Part shown: positions 38,493 to 47,372 of the stretch, piece after piece
Layout of the letters: every line of letters begins with the position of its first letter
Position numbering within the stretch: the stretch's first letter is position 1
Assembly: GCA_963811885.1 (NCBI GenBank)
Contig: CAWETB010000015.1
Span: 434,001-498,000 of the forward strand
Direction: 5' to 3'
From: Gaiellasilicea sp963811885
GTDB lineage: Bacteria > Actinomycetota > Thermoleophilia > Gaiellales > Gaiellaceae
Length of the DNA stretch: 64,000 nt
Made by a program: the position numbers and the translations under genes
The notes under the pieces: model-generated
The model's database searches: none
What the model was told of the DNA's origin: nothing
Seen by the model: the letters and a program-made list of their open reading frames with translations, nothing else

Positions 38493-39535
38493 CGCCCGAG
38501 GAGGCTCGTGCGCTCTTCCCCGTGCTCGAGCGGCTCGCGTACCTGAACGCCGGCACGTTCGGCCCGCTCGCGCGCCCGACGGCAGCGGCCGTGCAGGACC
38601 AGCTCGACGCCGATCTCGCCGACGGCCGCTTCGGCAAGGAGTACTTCGAGCGGATGCTCGACCTGCGCAAGCAGGCCAGGGCGGCGCTCGCCGGCCTCGT
38701 CGGCGCCGAGCCGGAGCAGATCTCGCTCACCGGCTCGACCACGGACGGATGCAACATCGTCCTCGCCGGCCTCGACCTGCAGCCGGAGGACGAGATCGTG
38801 ACCACCTCCGAGGAGCACTTCGGTCTGATCGGCCCGGTGCACGCCAGCGGCGCGCACGTCGTGGTCGTCGAACCGGATCCCGACGCGATCCTGGCCGCGG
38901 TGACGCCTCGGACGCGGCTGCTCGCGCTCTCCCAGGTGCTCTGGACGAGCGGCCGCGCGTTGCCCGTGCGCGAGCTGCGGGAGCAGACGGGCGTGCCGGT
39001 GCTGGTCGACGGCGCGCAGTCGGTCGGCTCGATCCCGGTCGACGCCGCCGGTCTCGACTTCCTCACGATCTCCGGCCAGAAGTGGCTCTGCGGCCCCGAC
39101 TCGACCGGCGCACTCGTCGTCGCCGACCCGGAGCGCCTGCGCGTCGCCCGCCCGAGCTATTTCTCGCAGTCCGCCCACGAGCCGTCGGGAAGCTTCGAGC
39201 CGGCCGCGGGTGCGGCACGGTTCGATCCCGGCTGGCTCTCGAGCGCCGTCCTCGCCGGGTTGCTCGCCGCGCTCGACGTCCGCCCCGAGTGGGCCTACGA
39301 GCGTGCGGCAGCGATGGCCGCGCGCTGCCGCGAGCTGCTCGCGCCCCTGGTCGAGATGGTGCCGGGCGATGCGACGCTCGTGGCCTTCCGCGCCGAGGAG
39401 CCGCCCGCGCTCGTCGCCCGCCTGGCCGAGGAGGGCGTCGTCGTGCGCGAGATCCCGAAGACCGGGCTCGTCCGCGTCTCGTGCGGCTGGTGGACCGACG
39501 AGAACGACCTGCAGCGGCTGGTCGGCGCGCTCTAG
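38489..39535 (+). CDS. Aminotransferase class V (PLP-dependent)
   Basis: The 348-residue protein has the class V fold with AYLNAGTFGPLARPTAAAVQ, SLTGSTTDGCNIVLAGLDLQ, the PLP-binding aspartate region LVDGAQSVGSIPVDAAGLDF and the Schiff-base lysine in TISGQKWLCGPDSTGALV. It resembles cysteine-desulfurase-like or isopenicillin-N-epimerase-like enzymes. No cysteine-containing catalytic loop of IscS/SufS type is seen, so desulfurase activity is doubtful. It is translationally coupled to the EEP gene and convergent with the HD gene. Confidence 0.87.
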   Translation: MTPEEARALFPVLERLAYLNAGTFGPLARPTAAAVQDQLDADLADGRFGKEYFERMLDLRKQARAALAGLVGAEPEQISLTGSTTDGCNIVLAGLDLQPEDEIVTTSEEHFGLIGPVHASGAHVVVVEPDPDAILAAVTPRTRLLALSQVLWTSGRALPVRELREQTGVPVLVDGAQSVGSIPVDAAGLDFLTISGQKWLCGPDSTGALVVADPERLRVARPSYFSQSAHEPSGSFEPAAGAARFDPGWLSSAVLAGLLAALDVRPEWAYERAAAMAARCRELLAPLVEMVPGDATLVAFRAEEPPALVARLAEEGVVVREIPKTGLVRVSCGWWTDENDLQRLVGAL

Positions 39536-40107
39536 GCCGCGTCGGCGGCAGTGCGCAGGCCGAGCTCCTTCGAGATCGGCTGCAGCGCGGCAACGACGTT
39601 CGCGATGTGCTCGTCCAGCTCGAGCCCGAGCAGCTCCGCGCCCGCATAGACCTCGTCGCGGTGGACGCCTGCCGCGAAGGACGGCTGCTTCAGCTTTTTC
39701 TTCACCGACTTCGGCTCGAGCCCGTCGAGCCCCGCCGGGCGGACCAGCCCGCATGCGTGCACGAAGCCGGAGAGCTCGTCGCAGGCGAAGAGCGTCTTCT
39801 TGAGCATCGTGTCGCGCGGCATCTCGAGGTGCTCGGCGTGGGAGAGGACGGCCTCGATCACCTCTTCCGAGTAGCCCTCGTCACGCAGGATCGCTGCCCC
39901 GTCCTGCGGATGCTTGTCGAGCGTGGGGTGGATCTCGTAGTCGAAGTCGTGCAGGAGCGCGACGACGCCCCACAGCTCCTCGTCCTCACCGAACCGGCGC
40001 GCGTACGACGCGTCGACGCCTCGACCGCGAGCGCATGGCGGAGCAGCGACTCGCTCTGGGTATACGTCGTGAGCGTCTGCCACGCTGTGTCTCGTCGTCG
40101 TCTGCAT
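39532..40107 (-). CDS. HD-domain phosphohydrolase-like protein (frame-disrupted)
   Basis: The protein of about 190 residues reads LTTYTQSESLLRHALAVEAS, YARRFGEDEELWGVVALLHD (HD motif), FDYEIHPTLDKHPQDGAAIL and VLSHAEHLEMPRDTMLKKTL. It is the small HD family that is widespread in bacteria, with a metal-dependent phosphohydrolase fold and no assigned substrate. Two compensating frame changes near 40085 and 40025 hide the N-terminal helix. TATCGT on this strand (40117-40122) ends 9 nt before the ATG. Confidence 0.8.
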   Translation of the reverse strand: MQTTTRHSVADAHDVYPERVAAPPCARGRGVDASYARRFGEDEELWGVVALLHDFDYEIHPTLDKHPQDGAAILRDEGYSEEVIEAVLSHAEHLEMPRDTMLKKTLFACDELSGFVHACGLVRPAGLDGLEPKSVKKKLKQPSFAAGVHRDEVYAGAELLGLELDEHIANVVAALQPISKELGLRTAADAA

Positions 40108-40115
40108 GAGCCGTC

Positions 40116-40122
40116 TACGATA
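40116..40122. promoter_or_regulatory. Symmetric -10 shared by the HD gene and murA
   Basis: TACGATA reads TACGAT on the plus strand, 10 nt before the murA ATG, and TATCGT on the minus strand, 9 nt before the HD gene ATG. The intergenic space is 24 bp, too short for two separate promoters with leaders. Confidence 0.5.
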
Positions 40123-40131
40123 CCCCGCCTC

Positions 40132-41440
40132 ATGAGCACCACTACGCTAGCCACCGAGATGCAGGCCTTCGTCATCGAGGGCGGGAAACCGCTCAGCGGC
40201 ACCGTCCGCGCGGCCGGGAACAAGAACGGCGCGCTGCCGATCCTCGCCGCCACGGTGCTCGCCACCGAGCCCGTGCAACTGAGCAACGTGCCTCGGATCC
40301 GCGACGTCCAGACGATGGTCGAGCTGCTGATCGACGTCGGCGCCGACGCCGAGTGGATCGGCGAGAACGAGATCCGGATCGACCCGACCGGGGTGCACAA
40401 GTCCGAGCTCGACGAGGAGCTGTGCCGCCGCATCCGCGCGTCCTTCCTGCTCGCCGGCCCGCTGCTCGCGCGCCTCGGCGCCGCGAGCGTGCCGCCGCCC
40501 GGCGGCGACGTGATCGGGCGGCGCCGGCTCGACCCGCACATCCACGGCCTCGCCGAGCTCGGCGTCGAGATCGAGATCAACGGCCGCTTCGAGATGCGCG
40601 CGCCGCGGCTGCGCGGCAAGTCGATCTTCCTCGACGAGGCGAGCGTGATGGCGACGGAGAACGTCGTCATGGCGGCGGTGCTCGCCGAGGGCGAGACGGT
40701 GATCGGCAACGCCGCCTGCGAGCCGCATGTCCAGGACCTCTGTCGCTTCCTCGTCTCACTCGGAGCCCAGATCGAGGGCATCGAGTCGAACGTCCTCCGC
40801 ATCCACGGCGTCACCGAGCTGCACGGCGGCGACTGGCGCGTCGCTCCCGAGCACATCGAGGTCGGGAGCTTCATCGGCCTCGCGGCCGCCACGGGAGGCG
40901 ACATCACGATCGAGGGCGTCGAGCCCAGGGACCTGCTCTCGATCGTGCCCGCGTTCGCGCGGCTCGGCGTGCGCGGTCGAGGTGGGGGAGTCGACCGTGC
41001 ACGTGCCCCCGGGACAGCGGCTCGAGATCCAGGACGACCTCGGCGGCCAGATCCCGAAGATCGAGGACGGCCCCTGGCCCGCGTTCCCGGCCGACCTGAC
41101 GTCGATCGCGGTCGTGACCGCGACGCAGGCTCACGGCACCGTGCTCGTCTTCGAGAAGATGTTCGAGAGCCGCCTCTTCTTCGTCGACAAGCTCGTCGGC
41201 ATGGGCGCCCGGATCATCCTCTGCGACCCTCATCGCGTCGTCGTCACCGGTCCCGCGCAGCTCTACGGCGAGCGGCTGACGAGCCCGGACATCCGCGCCG
41301 GCATGGCGCTCCTGATCGCGGCTCTCTGCGCAGAGGGGACGTCGACGATCGGCAACGTCGCCGAGATCGACCGCGGCTACGAGCGCATCGACGAGCGCCT
41401 GCGCGGCCTCGGCGCCTCGATCGAGCGCGTCGAGACCTAG
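40132..41440 (+). CDS. murA: UDP-N-acetylglucosamine 1-carboxyvinyltransferase (MurA), frame-disrupted
   Basis: This enzyme transfers enolpyruvate from PEP to UDP-GlcNAc in the first committed step of peptidoglycan synthesis. It has FVIEGGKPLSGTVRAAGNKN with the catalytic Lys-Asn, the loop PPPGGDVIGRRRLDPHIHG, MATENVVMAAVLAEGE and RLTSPDIRAGMALLIAALCA. At the position of the usual catalytic-loop Cys (Cys115 in E. coli) it has Asp, the change known to confer fosfomycin insensitivity. One extra G near 40978 breaks the frame; repair gives VRVEVGESTVHVPPGQRLE and about 435 residues, the normal size. Confidence 0.95.
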
Positions 41441-42771
41441 CTCGGCGAGCTGCCGGCGGCCGGCGGCGCCATGCGCCCGGCCGGTGCCGCCGCGACCGTG
41501 GCCACGGACGCCGTCTGGGCCTTCGCCACCGCGGCCGCGACGTCGAGGACGCCGTAGCCGAGCTCGGCGTTCCAGCTGCCCCGGCCGGAGGCGGTCTGCT
41601 CGAGGATCGACGCCACCTGCGCCGCCCGCAGCTGCGGGTTCGCGGCCCAGACGAGCGCGGCCGCGCCGGCCACCTGCGGCGCCGCGAACGACGTTCCGCT
41701 GCCGTAGCCGTAGAGGCCGCCGAGCGCGCCCGGGAGCTCGGTGCGCGGATAGCTCGACAACGACGAGGCGGAGGAGACGGCGCTGAAGACGCCGACGCCG
41801 GGAGCCGCCAACGAGACGTGCGAGCCGGTGCTGGAGAACGAGGCCCGTGCGCCCTGCCGGTTCGACGCCGCGACCGCGAGCCCGCGACCGCCGACGCCCT
41901 TCGAGCCGACCGGCTGCAGCAGCGCCGCCGGATACTCGACGTCGTTCCCGCGCAGATAGCCGTTGCCGACGGCGGCGACCAGGAGCGCTCCCTTGGCGAC
42001 CGCATAGTCGACCGCCCGCTTCTCGATCGAGGAGCTGGTCGGTCCGCCGAGGCTGAGGTTGAGGATCCTGGCGCCGTGGTCGACCGCGTAGACGATCGCG
42101 GCAGCCTCGTCGACGTCGGTGAAGGCGCCGGTCGGGCCGCCGGCCTGCACGACCATCAGTCCCGCCTCGCCGCCGACGCCGGCGATCCCGTCTCCGTTCG
42201 TCGACGATCCTGCGGCGAGCGCCGCGACGAACGTGCCGTGGCCGTTCGCATCGGGGACATCGGCCAGACGCTTGCGGACGCTGAAGGTCTGTGGCGCCTT
42301 CGCGCTCAGGTCCGGCGCGCCGAGGTCGGCGCCGGTGTCGATCACCGCGATCGTGAGTCCCGCAGCCGCCTGGGCGACGGCTGCGGGAACTTGATCCGCG
42401 TGCACGGCCGAGTACTGCCACTGGTAGGGCAGGCCGGGCTGCGGCGAGAAGAGTGCGGGCTCGGCCCGCGAGACGCGCATCGTCGTTCGCTCGACGCGGA
42501 CGATGCCGGGCTCGGCGCCGACGAGCCGGGCATAGCGCTCGACGTTCCCCTGCGGGAGCAGCGCGGCAACGTGGAGCGCGCCGATCCGGCGGACGACCCG
42601 CGCCGGATGCCGGTCGAGCGCCGCCGCGAGTGCCTGCTCGCTCTCGTACGAGACGACGGCGGTGCCGCTCGGCCAGGCGGCCGAGGCTCCGGGGTCGCGT
42701 GCGCCCAGGGCCGAGCCCACGAGCACGAGGCCCGCCAGCACGGCGAAGCAGAATCGATTGACCAACCGCAT
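41437..42771 (-). CDS. Secreted subtilisin-like serine protease (S8)
   Basis: The 444-residue protein has a signal peptide (VNRFCFAVLAGLVLVGSALG), an inhibitor_I9-like propeptide region up to about residue 110, then a complete subtilase domain. The catalytic triad is Asp in LTIAVIDTGADLG, His in DANGHGTFVAALAAGS and Ser in GSGTSFAAPQVAGAAAL, with the oxyanion Asn in LLVAAVGNGY. The C-terminus is a short Ala/Pro tail without an anchor, so the product is probably released. It overlaps the end of murA by 4 nt in convergent orientation. Confidence 0.93.
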   Translation of the reverse strand: MRLVNRFCFAVLAGLVLVGSALGARDPGASAAWPSGTAVVSYESEQALAAALDRHPARVVRRIGALHVAALLPQGNVERYARLVGAEPGIVRVERTTMRVSRAEPALFSPQPGLPYQWQYSAVHADQVPAAVAQAAAGLTIAVIDTGADLGAPDLSAKAPQTFSVRKRLADVPDANGHGTFVAALAAGSSTNGDGIAGVGGEAGLMVVQAGGPTGAFTDVDEAAAIVYAVDHGARILNLSLGGPTSSSIEKRAVDYAVAKGALLVAAVGNGYLRGNDVEYPAALLQPVGSKGVGGRGLAVAASNRQGARASFSSTGSHVSLAAPGVGVFSAVSSASSLSSYPRTELPGALGGLYGYGSGTSFAAPQVAGAAALVWAANPQLRAAQVASILEQTASGRGSWNAELGYGVLDVAAAVAKAQTASVATVAAAPAGRMAPPAAGSSPS

Positions 42772-42856
42772 CCAGATCTCCCTGATCTGAAGAGGCTCAG
42801 TGCGAACCCACTCCGATCATGGGCGATCCACGGGGATTTGTACCCCCCGATTTGGC

Positions 42857-42869
42857 TAGTCTCGCTGCC
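42857..42869 (+). promoter_or_regulatory. Putative leaderless promoter of the HisB-like gene
   Basis: TAGTCT (42857-42862) ends 7 nt before the ATG at 42870. No ribosome site precedes the ATG. The 98-bp space to the divergent subtilase gene must also hold that gene's promoter, which I could not identify. Confidence 0.5.
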
Positions 42870-43358
42870 ATGAGCGCCCGCATCGCGCCCGGTGGCGGGA
42901 GCTCGAACGTCGCCACCGGCATCCCCGTCCTCGACCATCTGCTCGGGCTGCTCGCGCGCAGCGGCGGGTTCGAGCTCGCCCTCGAGCTGCCGCCCGGCGA
43001 GGGCGAGGCGGAGGTCGCGGCCGCAGGCATGGCGCTCGGCGAGTCGTTCGCCGACGTCCTCCGCGGCGAGGGCCTGCCGGGTCACGGCTCGGCGTTCATG
43101 CCCGCCGAGGAGGCGCTCGCGCAGATCGTCTTCGAGGTCTCCGAGCGGCCGCTCGTCCACAGCAACGTCGACCTGACCGAGGCACGTGCCGGCGGCCTCG
43201 GCGGCGACCTGGCAGCGCGCTTCCTGGATGCGTTCGCCGAGGCCGCAGGCGTGACGCTCCACGTTCGCCTGATCGACGGCGAGGACTCCCGCCACGTGCT
43301 CGAAGCCATCTTCAAGGCGCTCGGAGCGGCACTGGCCGCTGCCTCGCGCCCCCTCTAG
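42870..43358 (+). CDS. Degenerate HisB-like (imidazoleglycerol-phosphate dehydratase fold) protein
   Basis: The 162-residue protein follows the HisB fold: VATGIPVLDHLLGLLARSGG, GMALGESFADVLRGEG, MPAEEALAQIVFEVSERPLV and a final DSRHVLEAIFKALGAALAAA. The manganese-binding motifs are lost. The usual DDHHTVEDTGIALG is replaced by EAEVAAAGMALG, and the second HH motif keeps only one His (SRHVLEA). It therefore probably does not catalyse the histidine-pathway dehydration. No other his genes are near. It is 14 nt upstream of a RidA gene, suggesting a shared, unknown role. Confidence 0.75.
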   Translation: MSARIAPGGGSSNVATGIPVLDHLLGLLARSGGFELALELPPGEGEAEVAAAGMALGESFADVLRGEGLPGHGSAFMPAEEALAQIVFEVSERPLVHSNVDLTEARAGGLGGDLAARFLDAFAEAAGVTLHVRLIDGEDSRHVLEAIFKALGAALAAASRPL

Positions 43359-43372
43359 CCCGAAGGAGACCA

Positions 43373-43759
43373 GTGGCAGACAAGGAGATCGTCCGCACCG
43401 AGCGCGCGCCCGCACCGTTCCAGGGAGCGCCGTACAACCAGGCCGTGAAGGCGGCGGGGCTCGTCTTCGTCGCCGGGCAGCTCGGCCTGAAGCCGGGTGA
43501 CAAGGAGCCCGTGCAGGGGATCGCGGAGCAGACCGAGCAGGTGATGCAGAACCTGCGCGCGATCCTCGAGGAAGCGGGTACCGGCCTCGACCGGCTCGTC
43601 AAGACGACCGTCTTCCTCCAGAACCTGGGCGACTTCGCCGCGATGAACGAGGTCTACGCGGCCCACGTCGGCGATGCGCCGCCCGCTCGCTCGACGTTCG
43701 AGGTCGCGAAGCTTCCCTCGGGCGCGCTGGTCGAGATCGAGGCGGTCGCGCTGCTCTAG
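43373..43759 (+). CDS. RidA family enamine/imine deaminase
   Basis: The 128-residue protein has the RidA (YjgF/YER057c) signature: PYNQAVKAAGLVFVAGQLGL, QVMQNLRAILEEAGTGLDRL, VKTTVFLQNLGDFAAMNEVY, the substrate-binding Arg in PPARSTFEVAKLP and the terminal SGALVEIEAVALL. RidA hydrolyses reactive 2-aminoacrylate-type enamines to keto acids and protects PLP enzymes. A PLP-homeostasis protein (YggS type) is encoded 2.1 kb downstream. GTG at 43373 has GAAGGAG upstream. It forms a pair with the HisB-like gene. Confidence 0.93.
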   Translation: MADKEIVRTERAPAPFQGAPYNQAVKAAGLVFVAGQLGLKPGDKEPVQGIAEQTEQVMQNLRAILEEAGTGLDRLVKTTVFLQNLGDFAAMNEVYAAHVGDAPPARSTFEVAKLPSGALVEIEAVALL

Positions 43760-43768
43760 CCGTCGCAT

Positions 43769-43799
43769 GCCCGGACGTCCGCTACGCGGACATCCGGGC
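43769..43799 (+). terminator. Long hairpin after ridA
   Basis: GCCCGGACGTCCGC-TAC-GCGGACATCCGGGC forms a 14-bp stem with one mismatch and a 3-nt loop, starting 10 nt after the RidA stop. No U tract follows. It separates the HisB-like/RidA pair from cca. Confidence 0.6.
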
Positions 43800-43834
43800 G
43801 CGCAGACCCTGAAGCGCTCGGCTCGGCGGAAACA

Positions 43835-45221
43835 ATGCTTGGCGTCAGAATGGCGGCCGTGTGGGACTCGGTCGCCGACTACGTGCACTCGCTCGGGCTC
43901 GACGCCTACGTCGTCGGCGGCGCCGTCCGCGACGAGCTGCTCGGGCGGACCCCACCGGAGCTCGACTTCGTCGTCCCGGGCGTCGGGCACGACGAGCTGC
44001 GGGCCGCGCTCGAGCCGCACGGGAAGGTCGAGGATCTCGTCGTCGCCGACCAGCGCGTCGGCGTGCGGCTGCTGCCGCGGGACAAGGCGGCGCGGGCGCT
44101 CCAGCCGGCCGGGATCGAGTTCACACCGCCCCGTGTCGAGCGCTCGACCGGCCCCGGCAGGCACGACTTCGAGATCGTGGCCGACAGCGAGATCTCGCTC
44201 GAGCAGGACATGGAGCGGCGCGACTTCACGATCAACGCGATCGCGCGGCGGCTCGAGACGGGGGAGATCGTCGACCCGCTCGGCGGCCGCGCCGATCTCG
44301 AGCGGCGCATCCTCCGCACGACCGGGCCTGCGAGCTTCCGCGACGACCCGCTCAGGATCGTCCGCGGCCTTCGCTTCGTCTCGCAGCTCGATGTCGATCC
44401 CGACGACGACACGCTGCGGCAGATGCGCGAGTGGGCGCCGCGGATCGAGCACGTCTCGGGTGAGCGGATCGGCGGCGGGCTGGCGGCGGACGGGCTGGGG
44501 GAGCTCTCCAAGCTCCTGCTCGGCCCCCATCCGGCCAAGGCGCTGCGGCTCGCGCGGGACACCGGCGTCCTCGTCCACGTGCTGCCCGAGTTCGCACCGG
44601 CGATCGGCTACGAGCAGCAGAGCGACCGCCAGACCCTGACGCTCGACGAGCACGTCTTCGCCGTCGTCCAGGCGGCCGCCGACGCGGGGACGCCGCTCGA
44701 GGTGCGCCTGGCGGCGCTGCTGCACGACCTCGGGAAGCCCGAGGCGGAGCGCGAGGGCGGCGACCATGCCGCGATCGGGGCCGTCGCGGCCTCGCAGGCG
44801 CTGAGCCGGCTCCGCTACCCGTCCAGGCTGCGCGCGTACGTCGTCAGGCTCGTGCGGGAGCACCCGTTCGCGCTCGCGGACGACCCGCAGCCCGTCGATG
44901 CCCGGCGCTTCCTCGCCCGCCACGGCGAGCGTCTCGCCTTCGACCTGCTCGCGCACCGCGCCGCCGATCTCGCCGGCAAGACCGTGCCGCCGACCGAGTG
45001 GGAGCGGCTCGACCGCTTCCGGGCGCTGGTCGAGCAGGAGCGGACGCAGCCGCACCGGCTTGCCGACCTGGCGGTGGACGGGCGCGATCTGATCGAGCAG
45101 GGGTACACCGAAGGGCCGCAGCTCGGGCAGACCTTGCGGACCCTCCTCGAGGAGGTCGTCGAGGAGCCCGAGCGCAACGAGCGCGAGCAGCTCCTCGACC
45201 CGCGCGAAGGAGCTGGCGTGA
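43835..45221 (+). CDS. cca: CCA-adding tRNA nucleotidyltransferase / poly(A) polymerase family
   Basis: The roughly 462-residue protein has the class II nucleotidyltransferase head (DAYVVGGAVRDELLGRTPPE), the ERRDFTINAIARRL motif, FRDDPLRIVRGLRFVSQLDV, and a C-terminal HD domain (RLAALLHDLGKPEAE). The DxD catalytic pair reads ELDF, with Glu in the first position. The frame continues into pgeF as written, but one extra G near 45205 would give the usual ending DPRKELA-stop overlapping the pgeF GTG. I therefore treat them as two genes. ATG at 43835 or 43850 could be the start. Confidence 0.9.
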
Positions 45222-45914
45222 TCCGCTGGGACGTGTCCGGCCCGTACGAGGTCGTCTTCTCGACGCGCGAGGGCGGGGTCAGCGGAGGGCCGTACGCGTC
45301 GCTCAACCTCGGCCGCATGACCGGTGACGACGTCGAGCGCGTCGACGAGAACCGCCGGCTTCTCTGTGCCGCGATCGGCGCCGATCCCGAACGGCTCGCG
45401 CTGAACCGGCAGGTGCACTCGACGCTCGTGCGCCGCGCCGAGCCGGGCGCGCGCGGCGAGCCGGCCGACGGCCTCTGGACGGACGAGCCGGACGTGCCGA
45501 TCCTCGCCATGTCCGCCGACTGCCTGCCGATCGCGCTCGCCCGCACGGACGGCGAGCCGGCGGTGGCCGTCCTGCACGCCGGCTGGCGCGGTCTCCTCGC
45601 CGGGATCGTCCGCGTCGGGCGCCGAGACGCTCGGCGGGCGGCTCCAGGCCGCCGTCGGCCCGGCGATCGGGCCGTGCTGCTACGAGGTGGGCGAGGAGGT
45701 CTCGGAGCCTTTCGCGTCGGCGTTCGGGGCCGACGTCGTTCGTGACGGCAAGCTCGACCTCTGGAGTGCCGCCGAGCGTGCGTTGAACGCAGCCGGCGTG
45801 GACGACGTGCTCCGCACGGATGTCTGCACGTGCTGCAACCCCGATCGGTTCTTCTCGCACCGCCGCACCGGCAAGCCGCGCGGCGTCCAGGGAGTGATCG
45901 CCCGTGTCGCCTGA
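45218..45914 (+). CDS. pgeF: Peptidoglycan editing factor / purine nucleoside phosphorylase YfiH (frame-disrupted)
   Basis: The roughly 231-residue protein has the DUF152 metal site: RQVHSTLVRRAE with the His, MSADCLPIALARTDG with the Cys, and VAVLHAGWRGLLAGIV. The conserved VGPAIGPCCYEVGEEV and TCCNPDRFFSHRRTG follow. Homologues remove misincorporated L-Ser from UDP-MurNAc peptides or phosphorolyse purine nucleosides, and were once called laccases. GTG at 45218 has GAAGGAG 5 nt upstream. One extra base near 45612 breaks the frame (repair: GIVRSGAETLGGRL). It overlaps the YggS gene by 11 nt. Confidence 0.9.
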
Positions 45915-46497
45915 CGCCGTCCGGGCGAACCTGGAGCGGATCCGGAGCGAGGTCGGCACCGACGTCACCATCGTCGCGGCCACGAAGTACGTGGCGCTCG
46001 AGGACATGGGCGTCCTCGCGGCAGCCGGGGTCGAGGTCGTGGGGGAGAATCGCGCCCAGGATCTCGAGCGGAAGCACGCCGCCCACGGCGAGGCGTTCCG
46101 CTGGCACTTCATCGGCCACCTGCAGTCGAACAAGGCGAAGGTGGTCAACGGGATCTGCGAGCTCGTGCATTCGCTCGCGTCGGAGTCCGCCGCGCAGCGG
46201 CTGACCGTCCCGGCGCTGATCGAGGTGAATCTCTCCGGCGAGCCGTCGAAGTCGGGCGTCACGCCCGAGGAGCTGCCGGCTCTGGTCGCGGCCTACCCCG
46301 GCGTGCGAGGGCTGATGACGATGCCGCCGGCGGCCCCCGATCCCGAGGACTCGCGCCCGTACTTCCGCCGCCTCCGCGAGCTGGCCGCCGAGCACGGGCT
46401 GCCGGAGCTGTCGATGGGCACGTCGCAGGACTACCGCGTCGCGGTCGAGGAGGGCGCCACCCTGATCCGTGTCGGATCCGTCCTCCTTGGGCCATAA
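45904..46497 (+). CDS. PLP homeostasis protein (YggS/PLPBP family)
   Basis: The 197-residue protein binds pyridoxal 5'-phosphate and buffers its free level; no enzyme activity is known. Key segments are VTIVAATKYVALEDM with the Schiff-base Lys, VVGENRAQDLERKHAA, WHFIGHLQSNKAKVV, LIEVNLSGEPSKSGV, GLMTMPPAAPDPEDSRPYF and SMGTSQDYRVAVEEGATLIR. It is about 30 residues shorter than typical members, mainly between HSLASES and VPALIEV. The GTG overlaps pgeF. The pgeF-yggS-sepF-yggT-divIVA order is classic for Gram-positive division clusters. Confidence 0.92.
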   Translation: MSPDAVRANLERIRSEVGTDVTIVAATKYVALEDMGVLAAAGVEVVGENRAQDLERKHAAHGEAFRWHFIGHLQSNKAKVVNGICELVHSLASESAAQRLTVPALIEVNLSGEPSKSGVTPEELPALVAAYPGVRGLMTMPPAAPDPEDSRPYFRRLRELAAEHGLPELSMGTSQDYRVAVEEGATLIRVGSVLLGP

Positions 46498-46509
46498 TCT
46501 CCTGCTGAG

Positions 46510-47055
46510 ATGGGATTTGCAGACGTCTGGAGCCGCACGCTCGTCTACTTCGGCATCGCCGAGGAGGACGACTGGGACGAGGACGGCTACGCCACCAACG
46601 AGGACCTCGAGCGCAGCTACGGCGCGCGCGAGCGGGCCAACGTCCGCCGGCTGCAGCCGCGCCGTGGACGCGACTTCGACGACTGGACGGACTCCGAGCC
46701 GGAGGCGGAAACCACCGCCGCCCCGCGCCCGACGAGCCGCCTGCGCGGCGTCGAGGCGGTGCCGAATCCGGCGTCGGTCAAGGTGCACCTCGTCCTGCCG
46801 CGGAGCTTCAACGACGCCCAGCAGATCGCCGACCGCTTCAAGGACGGCGTGCCGGTGATCATCAACCTCCAGAGCGCCGACCAGGATCTCTCGAAGCGGC
46901 TGATCGATTTCGCCAGCGGCCTCACGTATGCGCTCGACGGCGGCATGCAGCGGGTCGCCGACAAGGTCTTCCTGCTCACCCCGCGCAACGTCGAAGTCTC
47001 GGCCGAGGAGCGCGCGCGAATGCTCGAGCGCGGCGGCTTCTTCAACCAGGCGTAG
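46510..47055 (+). CDS. sepF: Cell division protein SepF
   Basis: The 181-residue protein links FtsZ to the membrane. An amphipathic N-terminus (MGFADVWSRTLVYFGIAEED) is followed by an acidic/charged linker. The SepF core starts at about residue 95 (VKVHLVLPRSFNDAQQIADR) and contains GVPVIINLQSADQDLSKRLI and FASGLTYALDGGMQRVADKV. Actinobacteria use SepF as the main FtsZ anchor. CATAAT (46493-46498) lies 11 nt before the ATG and could be a -10, giving a very short leader. ftsZ itself is not in the window. Confidence 0.95.
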   Translation: MGFADVWSRTLVYFGIAEEDDWDEDGYATNEDLERSYGARERANVRRLQPRRGRDFDDWTDSEPEAETTAAPRPTSRLRGVEAVPNPASVKVHLVLPRSFNDAQQIADRFKDGVPVIINLQSADQDLSKRLIDFASGLTYALDGGMQRVADKVFLLTPRNVEVSAEERARMLERGGFFNQA

Positions 47056-47086
47056 GAAAGGGCGGCACCGCCGCGAACGGACGCTC

Positions 47087-47359
47087 ATGGGCGATGCACT
47101 CGCGAACTTCGTGTACGTCTTTTTGTGGGTGTACCTGCTGCTCCTGTTCGCCTACATCCTCACGTCGTGGGTCCGCCTGCCGTACCGGCCGTGGCTGAAC
47201 CGGGTGCAGCGGTTCCTCTACGACGTCTGCGACCCGTACCTGCGGATCTTCCGGCGCTTCATCCCGCCGGCCGGGCCGCTCGACCTGTCGCCGATGGTCG
47301 CGATCTTCGTGCTCCTGATCGTCCAGAACGTGCTCGTGTCCCTGCTTCAGCGGCTGTAG
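47087..47359 (+). CDS. YggT-family membrane protein
   Basis: The 90-residue protein has two hydrophobic spans, FVYVFLWVYLLLLFAYILTS and PMVAIFVLLIVQNVLVSLLQ, flanking the conserved loop VRLPYRPWLNRVQRFLYDVC...DPYLRIFRRFIPPAGPLD. This is the YggT/Ycf19 signature. Family members are linked to division-site or membrane organisation, and one subset to osmotic stress; the biochemical function is unknown. It lies between sepF and the DivIVA-like gene, as in many Gram-positive genomes. Confidence 0.92.
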   Translation: MGDALANFVYVFLWVYLLLLFAYILTSWVRLPYRPWLNRVQRFLYDVCDPYLRIFRRFIPPAGPLDLSPMVAIFVLLIVQNVLVSLLQRL

Positions 47360-47372
47360 GAAGGGAAGCGCG

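Noticed and set aside
43835..45914. A natural fusion of the CCA-adding enzyme with PgeF.
   Set aside because: The join depends on a frame that differs by one base from the usual CCA enzyme ending. A ribosome site and GTG for pgeF lie exactly at the expected GTGA overlap.
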